A stretch of 6,978 nt of DNA from DATCVA01 sp036567205 (GTDB lineage Bacteria > Pseudomonadota > Gammaproteobacteria > Burkholderiales > Burkholderiaceae_B), in contig DATCVA010000254.1 in NCBI GenBank assembly GCA_036567205.1, forward strand, positions 1-6,978, given 5' to 3'. The position numbers and the translations under genes are program-made. Below the pieces are notes generated by a model. The model saw only the letters and a list, made by a program, of their open reading frames with translations, ran no database searches and was not told the DNA's origin. Numbering within the stretch: the stretch's first letter is position 1; the number at the start of each line of letters is the position of its first letter. Positions 1-5,058 of this stretch are shown in pieces.

Positions 1-270
1 CAGAACGCTTAAATAATGGCGCAATTGGGTAGCCGTGCCGCCCGGGCCGTCGTACATGGCGATGAGGCTGCAAATTTCACTTAACGCCAGGCCCAGCCGC
101 TTGCCTCGCAGCGCAAGTTTCAGGCGTGTGCGGTCTCGCGCATGGTAAATACGAGTGCGGCCTTCGCGTTTGGGGCTGACAATGCCTTGATCTTCGTAGA
201 AGCGTATCGTGCGGGGGGTAACGGAGAATTCCTGAGCAAGCTCGGAAATTGTCCAGGTTGGTGTTGTCAT
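1..270 (-). CDS. MerR-family transcriptional regulator, LiuR type (3' end beyond window)
   Basis: The reverse strand reads from ATG at 270 for 90 codons to the window edge without a stop, so the C-terminal part is missing. The protein begins MTTPTWTISELAQEFSVTPR and continues with TIRFYEDQG (about residues 21-29), the MerR winged helix-turn-helix. A segment RLKLALRGKRLGLALSEI and then IAMYDG follow, a pattern typical of the LiuR/PA2016 branch that controls branched-chain amino-acid and acyl-CoA catabolism. The start is well fixed: the reading frame has a TAA stop five codons upstream (at 286-288), inside the operator-like dyad, and there is no other start between. No good Shine-Dalgarno sequence precedes it. 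It is divergent from the hydrolase gene at 370, and the shared gap carries a dyad suited to a MerR dimer. Family membership is close to certain. The LiuR assignment is a resemblance, and the effector-binding region is not visible. Confidence 0.88.
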   Translation of the reverse strand, partial: MTTPTWTISELAQEFSVTPRTIRFYEDQGIVSPKREGRTRIYHARDRTRLKLALRGKRLGLALSEICSLIAMYDGPGGTATQLRHYLSVL

Positions 271-277
271 GATTGAT

Positions 278-307
278 TTGGCAGTTTACGTAAACGTAAA
301 CTATGAT
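278..307 (+). promoter_or_regulatory. Probable sigma70 promoter of the metallo-hydrolase gene
   Basis: TTGGCA (278-283) matches the -35 consensus at five of six positions. TATGAT (302-307) matches the -10 consensus at five of six, and the spacing is 18 bp. Transcription would start near 314, giving a leader of roughly 55 nt before the ATG at 370. The spacer is filled by the inverted repeat at 284-301. MerR-family proteins commonly bind in this position, often with 19-20 bp spacers. The near-normal 18 bp spacing would suit repression better than the classic MerR activation by DNA untwisting, which is an inference. Confidence 0.6.
284..301. promoter_or_regulatory. Operator-like inverted repeat TTTACG-N4-CGTAAA for the adjacent MerR regulator
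   Basis: Positions 285-290 read TTTACG and 295-300 read CGTAAA, a perfect 6+6 inverted repeat around a 4-bp TAAA centre. A second, overlapping 12-bp palindrome, GTTTACGTAAAC, lies at 284-295, and GTAAAC is repeated directly at 290-295 and 296-301. The site lies in the divergent gap between the regulator and the hydrolase, precisely between the hydrolase -35 and -10 elements. From memory, LiuR-type sites have similar TTTACG/CGTAAA half-sites. It begins 14 bp upstream of the regulator's own start codon, so autoregulation is plausible. Confidence 0.6.
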
Positions 308-358
308 GCCATAATATCCAGTCCAAGCCTATTGGCCCGATCACGCTGTTGAAAGGGC

Positions 359-362
359 GGAG
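359..362 (+). promoter_or_regulatory. Ribosome binding site fixing the hydrolase start at 370
   Basis: GGAG lies 7 nt upstream of ATG 370. The longer reading from TTG at 349 would place this site inside the coding region and has no Shine-Dalgarno of its own, so ATG 370 is preferred. Confidence 0.65.
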
Positions 363-369
363 ATACCTG

Positions 370-1452
370 ATGAATCCTAACGAACAAAAACTAGTCTATC
401 CATGGGGCGAGACCCTGCCGGAACGGGGCCATGCTGTGGTCCTGGCCGATGGCATACGATGGATCCGTATGCCCCTGCCTTTTGCCCTTGACCATATCAA
501 CCTGTGGCTATTGCGCGACCAAATCGATGGGCGCGAGGGCTGGACGATAGTTGATTGCGGCGTATCGCGCGATGAAGTCAAGGCGTCGTGGGAAGACGTT
601 TTCGAGAATGTGCTGGAAGGCTTGCCGGTCTTGCGTGTCATTGTTACGCACATGCATCCGGATCACGTTGGACTTGCAGACTGGTTGTGCCAGCGCTGGA
701 ACGCGCCGTTATGGATGACCATGACTGAATACGCCATTGCGCGTTTGTGGTCGCGGCCGATAGTAAACAATGCAGAGGGCGGCGGTTCAGGAGGCGGTTC
801 AGGCGGTGAGGCTGCGCTAGCGCATTTTACCCGTCATGGTTTGACTGATTCGGAGACGAAGGAAATCATCCGCAAGCGCTCCAGCTATTATCCTAGCCTG
901 GTCCCCGATGTACCGGCCCGATTCTACCGTCTCATGGACGGCGCCCGCATTGCCATTGGCGGGCGCGAGTGGCAAGTAATTACCGGTTACGGACACTCAC
1001 CCGAGCATGCTTCCTTGTATTGCGATACGCTCCAGACGCTGATCTCGGGCGATATGGTTCTGCCTCGCATTTCCACGAATATCAGTGTTTTCGATTACGA
1101 GCCCGACTCGAATCCCTTGCCGCTGTATTTGACCTCGCTGCGTAAGTTCGACATGCTGCCCGAAGAGACGCTGGTATTGCCGTCGCATGGCCGTCCATTT
1201 AAGGGGCTGCACGAACGTATTGCTCAGCAGCACGCCCATCACGCCGAACGGCTGGATGAAGTCCTGGTCGCCTGTCGCGAGCCGCATAGCGCCAGCGATG
1301 TTGTACCGTTCATGTTCAGGCGCAAGCTGGACGCGCATCAATTGACGTTTGCGATGGGCGAGGCTTTGGCGCATTTGCATGCCTTGTTTTACGAGGGCAA
1401 GCTTAGCCGCTCGACAGGAAGCGACGGGGTGATACGGTTCAGCGCCGTGTAG
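370..1452 (+). CDS. Metallo-beta-lactamase-fold hydrolase (glyoxalase II / LACTB2-like)
   Basis: This 360-residue protein starts MNPNEQKLVYPWGETLPERG. The metal motif HMHPDH is at residues 94-99. Further ligands are visible as His209 in GHSPEH, Asp228 in SGDMVLP and His273 in PSHGRPF, so the two-metal site of the glyoxalase II-like branch looks complete and an active hydrolase is expected. The region after about residue 285 (QQHAHHAERLDEVL onward) fits the winged-helix C-terminal domain common in LACTB2-like proteins. There is no signal peptide or membrane segment, so it is cytoplasmic. Residues 137-146 are GGGSGGGSGG, a flexible loop between the HxHxDH motif and His209. The gene is divergent from a LiuR-type regulator and probably controlled by it. 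A thioester or lactone substrate in acyl-CoA catabolism is therefore a reasonable guess, but the substrate cannot be read from the sequence. True beta-lactamase activity is unlikely, given the length and the lack of a signal peptide. Confidence 0.92.
   Translation: MNPNEQKLVYPWGETLPERGHAVVLADGIRWIRMPLPFALDHINLWLLRDQIDGREGWTIVDCGVSRDEVKASWEDVFENVLEGLPVLRVIVTHMHPDHVGLADWLCQRWNAPLWMTMTEYAIARLWSRPIVNNAEGGGSGGGSGGEAALAHFTRHGLTDSETKEIIRKRSSYYPSLVPDVPARFYRLMDGARIAIGGREWQVITGYGHSPEHASLYCDTLQTLISGDMVLPRISTNISVFDYEPDSNPLPLYLTSLRKFDMLPEETLVLPSHGRPFKGLHERIAQQHAHHAERLDEVLVACREPHSASDVVPFMFRRKLDAHQLTFAMGEALAHLHALFYEGKLSRSTGSDGVIRFSAV
778..807 (+). repeat. In-frame 12-bp tandem repeat encoding GGGSGGGSGG
   Basis: The unit GGCGGTTCAGG(A/C) occurs twice in a row at 781-792 and 793-804, with extra Gly codons on both sides. 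It gives a ten-residue Gly/Ser run at residues 137-146 of the metallo-hydrolase. The two units differ only at their last base, and both keep the TCA serine codon, which suggests a slippage-type duplication. The run is flanked by RPIVNNAE and EAALAHFTRHG, which look like normal family sequence. Confidence 0.75.
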
Positions 1453-1478
1453 TGGCGGCGGGGCTGCGGCGCAGGGGG

Positions 1479-2105
1479 CTAACGGTTGCTTAATGCCAGC
1501 TTCATCGCCAGCCCCAGAAATACCGTTCCTGCCACGCGATTTAGCAGGCGCTGCGTTCGTGCCGACTTTTGTATCAGCTGGCCGAACAGGCCTGAAAAAA
1601 AAGCAATAAAGCCGAATACTAATAGCGTCGACAGCATAAACAAACCGCCAAGGCTAATAGTTTGCAATGCAACAGAGCCGCGCGCGGGCGACGTGAACTG
1701 AGGTAAAAAGGCCAGAAAAAACAGCGACACCTTGGGGTTGGTGAGATTCATAATTACTCCCCGCCGGAACAACTGACCTTTGGGCTGACAAGGCGGCGGT
1801 TGACCCGGTGCCGTGCTGCCCTTGGCCCGAAACGCGCCCCACGCCAGGTACGCCAAATAGGCCGCCCCCAATAGCTTGAGCACCGTAAACGCTGTGGCAG
1901 ATGCCGCGAAAAGAGCCGCCAGGCCTGCGGCGACGGCAATCGTGTGGCCTATTAGGCCCGTGCACAAACCCAGCACTACGAACAGGCCCGAACTGCGGCC
2001 CCACAATGCCGACTGCATTAATACAAAGATATTGTCAGGACCAGGGGCCAGAGCCAGCAAGACGGCAATACCAAAAAAAGACAGTGCAATTTCGTAGGTC
2101 AGCAT
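1479..2105 (-). CDS. LysE/RhtB-family amino-acid (or homoserine lactone) exporter
   Basis: The protein is 208 residues, the usual LysE/RhtB size. It has the N-terminal signature APGPDN (residues 20-25) and the mid-protein signature NLTNPKVSLFFLAFLPQF (about 120-137). Hydrophobic spans near 4-20, 41-63, 70-90, 122-135, 145-170 and 188-206 fit the six-helix inner-membrane fold. A hydrophilic loop at about 92-115 includes a short proline-rich stretch. The family exports small amino acids and derivatives such as lysine, homoserine, threonine or cysteine, driven by the proton gradient. ATG 2105 is preferred over the in-frame ATG at 2192. The extra 29 residues are not family-like, and the longer form would make a 20-bp inverted repeat coding. 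Shine-Dalgarno support is weak for either start. It converges on the hydrolase gene, whose stop is 26 bp away, and is divergent from metC. The substrate is unknown. Confidence 0.9.
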   Translation of the reverse strand: MLTYEIALSFFGIAVLLALAPGPDNIFVLMQSALWGRSSGLFVVLGLCTGLIGHTIAVAAGLAALFAASATAFTVLKLLGAAYLAYLAWGAFRAKGSTAPGQPPPCQPKGQLFRRGVIMNLTNPKVSLFFLAFLPQFTSPARGSVALQTISLGGLFMLSTLLVFGFIAFFSGLFGQLIQKSARTQRLLNRVAGTVFLGLAMKLALSNR

Positions 2106-2156
2106 AATGAGCAAGCCAGGAGTCAACGTGAAGGACAAGCAAGCAGGGTAACCCCA

Positions 2157-2176
2157 CCAGATCAACCGTGATCTGG
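2157..2176. promoter_or_regulatory. 20-bp inverted repeat CCAGATCA-N4-TGATCTGG, likely operator
   Basis: The arms CCAGATCA (2157-2164) and TGATCTGG (2169-2176) are perfect reverse complements around ACCG. The repeat lies in the 146-bp gap between the exporter start (2105) and the metC start (2252), 51 bp upstream of the former and 75 bp upstream of the latter. Its size and symmetry suit a dimeric regulator. The regulator family cannot be named from the site alone, and no regulator gene adjoins it. Confidence 0.5.
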
Positions 2177-2210
2177 AAATGGAATAAGACACTAAGCGCC
2201 TGAATTGTGG

Positions 2211-2236
2211 TAGTTTAAATCGTTAATCCTAAACTA
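2211..2236. promoter_or_regulatory. AT-rich dyad TAGTTTA-N12-TAAACTA in the metC promoter region
   Basis: TAGTTTA at 2211-2217 and TAAACTA at 2230-2236 are perfect inverted repeats 12 bp apart. The centre-to-centre distance of 19 bp is close to two helical turns. The right arm ends 15 bp before the metC ATG, so any -10 element probably overlaps the dyad. Weak candidates are TTGTGG (2205-2210) as -35 and TAAACT (2230-2235) as -10, with a long 19-bp spacer. A bound protein here would most likely repress metC. Confidence 0.4.
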
Positions 2237-2251
2237 TTTTTTACCAGAATT

Positions 2252-3448
2252 ATGGCCAACTCCGCTTCCACGCACCTTGATACGTTATTGCAACATTCGG
2301 GCATTGCCGACTTTCACCCTGAAACCAACGCTGCTCCTGTTGCGTTGCCTTCGGTGCGAACCAGCACGGTACGTTTTGCCAATCTCGATGCGCTGGATCG
2401 TGCGCAGGCCAGCAAAGCCAAAGGAGAGCGGGCTGTAACGTACGGGCGGGTGGGCATGGGAACTCATGCAGCGCTCGAAGAGGTTTTTTGTGCGCTCGAA
2501 GGCGCGCAGCGCAGCTTTCTGGCGCCATCTGGCCTATCGGCCATTACGCTGACTTTACTGGCTTTGCTTAACGCGGGTGATCACGTGATTGTGGCCGATT
2601 GCGCTTACGGCCCGGTACGCCACCTGGACAAGACAGTATTAAAAAGGCTGGGTATTCAGGTTACCTACAGCCGGGCCACAACTGAAGCAATGGCTGCCGC
2701 GATCAAAGACAATACCCGTATGCTTTATGTCGAATCGCCCGGGTCCCTGCTGTTCGAAATGCTCGATATCCCAGCTTTGGCCGAGCTGGCCAAGTCGCAT
2801 AATCTTATTCTGGCCAGCGACAACACCTGGGGTTCAGGCTACATTTATCGTCCGCTTGATTTGGGGGCCCATGTGTCGGTAGTGGCTGGTACTAAATACG
2901 TAGGCGGCCACTCCGACCTTATGCTTGGCGCAGTCATGGTTAACGATCCTGAGTTGTCTGCACGGATCAACGATACCCACTACGCGATGGGCTACTCCAT
3001 AAGCGCTGACGATGCCTGGCTTGCCTTGCGCGGCGTGCGCACTTTGCCGATACGTATGCGCCAGCACGCCGAAAATGCATTGGAAATCTGCCATTTCCTG
3101 GCATCCCGCCCCGAGGTTGCCCGGATCTACCACCCTGCATTACCCGGCGACCAGGGACACGAATTATGGCAACGCGATTGCCACGGCTCCAATGGCATGC
3201 TCGCCGTGGAACTTAAGCTGTACGAAGCGCAGGCCCGGGCCTTCGTCGACGCACTGACCTTGTTCAGCATTGGGTTTTCGTGGGGCGGCTTTGAAAGCCT
3301 GGTCCAATTGGTCGATCAGGCGGCACTGGTTTCCCATGGCTACTGGAGCGCCAACGACAACGCCGTTGTGCGCCTGCACATTGGTCTGGAGTGTCCCGCC
3401 GACCTTATCGCCGATTTAACGCAGGCTCTGGATAAGGCCCGCTCGTAA
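2252..3448 (+). CDS. metC: Cystathionine beta-lyase (PLP-dependent, Cys/Met metabolism family)
   Basis: The 398-residue cytoplasmic enzyme cleaves cystathionine to homocysteine, pyruvate and ammonia in methionine synthesis. PLP-fold landmarks are all present: YGR at 64-66, the phosphate-loop region SGLSAIT at 93-99, Tyr119, Asp190 in SDNTWGSG, and the Schiff-base lysine Lys215 in GTKYVGGHSD. The substrate carboxylate arginine is Arg374 in RLHIGLE. The segment FSWGGFESL (342-350), with its tryptophan, is characteristic of cystathionine beta-lyases and argues against cystathionine gamma-synthase or gamma-lyase. Full length for the family. ATG 2252 lacks a clear Shine-Dalgarno, but the N-terminus (THLDTLLQHSG) is family-like. 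The gene is divergent from a LysE-type exporter and convergent with dsbA. The B. avium homologue was described as the osteotoxin beta-cystathionase (from memory). Cysteine desulfhydrase side activity is common in the family. Confidence 0.93.
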   Translation: MANSASTHLDTLLQHSGIADFHPETNAAPVALPSVRTSTVRFANLDALDRAQASKAKGERAVTYGRVGMGTHAALEEVFCALEGAQRSFLAPSGLSAITLTLLALLNAGDHVIVADCAYGPVRHLDKTVLKRLGIQVTYSRATTEAMAAAIKDNTRMLYVESPGSLLFEMLDIPALAELAKSHNLILASDNTWGSGYIYRPLDLGAHVSVVAGTKYVGGHSDLMLGAVMVNDPELSARINDTHYAMGYSISADDAWLALRGVRTLPIRMRQHAENALEICHFLASRPEVARIYHPALPGDQGHELWQRDCHGSNGMLAVELKLYEAQARAFVDALTLFSIGFSWGGFESLVQLVDQAALVSHGYWSANDNAVVRLHIGLECPADLIADLTQALDKARS

Positions 3449-3467
3449 ACGAAGTTGGCGCGAGCTT

Positions 3468-3502
3468 CCGCATGGCTCTGCGCGAGACATCGCGGCATGC
3501 GG
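3468..3502 (+). terminator. Hairpin downstream of metC, possible transcript end
   Basis: CCGCATG (3468-3474) and CATGCGG (3496-3502) are perfect inverted repeats. Inside them CGCG (3481-3484) and CGCG (3491-3494) can pair around a six-base loop. The structure starts 20 bp after the metC stop. No T-run follows, so it may be an RNA-stabilising hairpin and not an intrinsic terminator. Confidence 0.35.
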
Positions 3503-3523
3503 TAGGACTGCCAAAACGATTCA

Positions 3524-3554
3524 GGCGGCGCTATAACATTTGTATCGCGCCGCC
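3524..3554 (-). terminator. Strong GC hairpin at the dsbA 3' end, possible terminator
   Basis: GGCGGCGC (3524-3531) and GCGCCGCC (3547-3554) pair perfectly over 8 bp, with a further ATA/TAT pairing inside a 15-base loop. It starts five bases beyond the dsbA stop. On the dsbA strand the stem is followed by TGAATCGTTTTGG, only a weak T-tract. It could end transcripts from dsbA and, less well, from metC, which converge here. Confidence 0.5.
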
Positions 3555-3559
3555 GGCCA

Positions 3560-4195
3560 TTACTTGCCAGTTACCTGTTCCAACAGCTTTTGAGCTTCTG
3601 TAATGGCGCTTTCGTAGGTTCCCGTCATTGACGGCGAGGTCACATATTTGCCGCCAACGGCCAGCGTGGGCGTGCCTTGAATCTTGTAGGTTTGGGCCAG
3701 CTCATTCGCCCGGCTTACTTTGGTATTGATGCCGAACGAATTGAATGCGGCCTCGAACTGCGCACGGTCTATGCCTTTGTCAACCGCCCAGTTGGTAATT
3801 GCCTTCGCGTCGTAGATAGGTTTGCGTTCGTCGTGCAGCGCCTTGAACACGGCGGCATGCAAATCGAGCCGGCCCAGGCTTTCAAGCGTGTAATACAACT
3901 TCTGCAGATCGGCCATACTGGCGTTAAATGCTACCGGGACAGGCTTGAACACGACATTGTCGGGCAGGGTCTTGGTCCATTTTTCCAGCATCGGTTCCAT
4001 AGTGGCGCAGTGCACGCAGCTGTACGCGAAAAACTCAAGAACCTCGGTTTTTCCGGGTGTGTCGGAAGGCTGTACGGGATCGATTACGGCATAGGGTTCA
4101 CCGCTGGTCTGGGCCTGCGCGACAGGCGCAAACAACGAAGCCGAGCCAAGCGCAACCACGGCAAAAACACGCATAACAAGATTTTTAAACGACAT
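3560..4195 (-). CDS. dsbA: Periplasmic thiol:disulfide oxidoreductase DsbA
   Basis: The 211-residue protein introduces disulfide bonds into secreted proteins. It has a signal peptide (KNLVMRV followed by a hydrophobic core, likely cleaved after AQA at residue 28), so it is periplasmic. The thioredoxin-fold active site is Cys60-Val-His-Cys63 in FFAYSCVHCATMEP, and the cis-proline loop is GTPTLAV with Pro176. An alpha-helical insertion sits between them, as expected for DsbA. E. coli has CPHC; CVHC is known, as I recall, from neisserial DsbA proteins. The start ATG 4195 has AGGA 9 nt upstream. A membrane partner DsbB would be needed for re-oxidation and is not in this window. The gene lies 173 bp downstream of the SPOR-protein gene on the same strand and converges on metC. 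Confidence 0.95.
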   Translation of the reverse strand: MSFKNLVMRVFAVVALGSASLFAPVAQAQTSGEPYAVIDPVQPSDTPGKTEVLEFFAYSCVHCATMEPMLEKWTKTLPDNVVFKPVPVAFNASMADLQKLYYTLESLGRLDLHAAVFKALHDERKPIYDAKAITNWAVDKGIDRAQFEAAFNSFGINTKVSRANELAQTYKIQGTPTLAVGGKYVTSPSMTGTYESAITEAQKLLEQVTGK

Positions 4196-4204
4196 ATTTT
4201 TGTA

Positions 4205-4208
4205 TCCT
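4205..4208 (-). promoter_or_regulatory. Ribosome binding site of dsbA
   Basis: The reverse strand reads TTAGGATAC here. AGGA is 9 nt before the ATG at 4195, and the gap is A-rich (ACAAAAAT), consistent with strong translation initiation. Confidence 0.6.
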
Positions 4209-4219
4209 AAACAAATCGA

Positions 4220-4233
4220 CCGGTTAAGACCGG
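4220..4233 (-). other. Small hairpin in the dsbA leader
   Basis: CCGGT (4220-4224) and ACCGG (4229-4233) form a 5-bp stem with a TAAG loop, about 12 bases upstream of the dsbA Shine-Dalgarno on the reverse strand. TATATT just upstream on that strand (plus 4235-4240) could be a -10 element, though no good -35 accompanies it. The hairpin may be incidental. Confidence 0.25.
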
Positions 4234-4318
4234 CAATATAACCTTAAGTTCCGGCCAATTCCATTTCTATATCAAACGTGCACTTTGCCGGCATCGCTGG
4301 CCGCATAAAATAATGCCT

Positions 4319-4335
4319 GCGTTTCGCCCTAACGC
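4319..4335 (-). terminator. Weak hairpin after the SPOR-protein gene
   Basis: On the reverse strand GCGTT and AACGC pair around a seven-base loop, and a T-rich stretch (ATTATTTTATG) follows after a few bases. It lies 33 bases past the stop of the SPOR-protein gene. It could partly end argS-operon transcripts before dsbA, but the stem is only 5 bp. Confidence 0.3.
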
Positions 4336-4368
4336 TTGATCCAGAAACGGAACATACCGGTTGCAGAA

Positions 4369-5049
4369 TCAAGGCCGCACGACCGATGAGACGATTTTCG
4401 CTTCGCCCAGGCGTGCCCGCGACCGATTCATTTCGTCGATGCCTTTAAACGGGCCGACTCGAACCCGATTAATCGTTGATCCGTTAACTTGCGCTTTCTG
4501 CACCTGGACTGGCAAGCCCATTAATAAGATCTGCGCTTTGACTGCCTCGGCATCGTTTTCGGAGCGGAAGGCGCCCGCTTGCAGGTAATAGGTGGTTTGC
4601 GTGTTTGGCGGTTTGCGGGCCGGTTCTGTTTTTGCAAGAGGAACCCCGGGGCTGGCTGCCGATGGAGCGGCCGGTTTGGCCGCCGTAGGCGGGTTGGGTT
4701 TGTCCAGACTGGCGATTAGCGCGTTGATGTCGTCAGTCATTGATGGCGAAGCTTGTCCGCCGGCTGCCGAATCTGGTAGCGGTAGAGGGGCTGTGGCCGT
4801 TGGCCCCATTGGCGTAGCGCCGGCCGGACTGTTTTTACCATAAAGGCCCAGGTTCGGATCGGGTGCGTCTCGTACGTCGGGCAGCAGCGTTTGTGCTGGG
4901 TCCCTGGTTGCTTTGTCGACGAAAGGCATAGGCACTTTCGTAACGAAAAGAGCTACGGCGACGGCGGCCGCCAGGCCTAGAATTAAACCGGTCAACACCC
5001 CAAACAGGGTGCTGCCGCCAGATTTTGATTTTGATGACTTGCGTGCCAT
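4369..5049 (-). CDS. Membrane-anchored SPOR-domain protein (FtsN-like)
   Basis: The 226-residue protein has a basic cytoplasmic N-terminus (MARKSSKSKSGGS), one transmembrane helix at about 15-37 and a long Pro/Ala-rich periplasmic linker (about 50-148). A C-terminal SPOR domain follows at about 152-225, marked by TYYLQAGAF and RVRVGPF. SPOR domains bind denuded septal peptidoglycan, so a role at the division site or in cell-wall remodelling is likely. The topology is that of FtsN, but the short essential FtsN motif cannot be confirmed by eye, so no symbol is given. Its ATG lies 9 bp after the argS stop, indicating co-transcription. A possible Shine-Dalgarno, AGGA, sits inside the last argS codons, 14 nt upstream of the ATG and so rather far. 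This argS-linked SPOR gene is familiar from Bordetella and Burkholderia relatives. Confidence 0.9.
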   Translation of the reverse strand: MARKSSKSKSGGSTLFGVLTGLILGLAAAVAVALFVTKVPMPFVDKATRDPAQTLLPDVRDAPDPNLGLYGKNSPAGATPMGPTATAPLPLPDSAAGGQASPSMTDDINALIASLDKPNPPTAAKPAAPSAASPGVPLAKTEPARKPPNTQTTYYLQAGAFRSENDAEAVKAQILLMGLPVQVQKAQVNGSTINRVRVGPFKGIDEMNRSRARLGEAKIVSSVVRP

Positions 5050-5058
5050 TTTAGGGTG

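Noticed and set aside
349..369. TTG start extending the metallo-hydrolase by seven residues (MKGRRYL)
   Set aside because: GGAG lies 7 nt before ATG 370, and the longer version has no ribosome site of its own.
778..807. Gly/Ser repeat as an engineered linker or vector contamination
   Set aside because: The flanking sequence continues in frame as normal family protein on both sides, and no vector-like sequence is present.
1464..1474. CTGC-GGC-GCAG hairpin between the converging hydrolase and exporter genes
   Set aside because: The stem is only 4 bp with no T-tract; in GC-rich sequence this is expected by chance. No terminator is called in this 26-bp gap.
2106..2192. 29-residue N-terminal extension of the LysE-type exporter
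   Set aside because: The extension is not family-like, the 208-residue form has standard length, and the extension would cover a perfect inverted repeat in the divergent control region.
3677..4210. 177-codon open frame opposite dsbA
   Set aside because: It is fully antisense to a clear dsbA and shows no recognisable motif.
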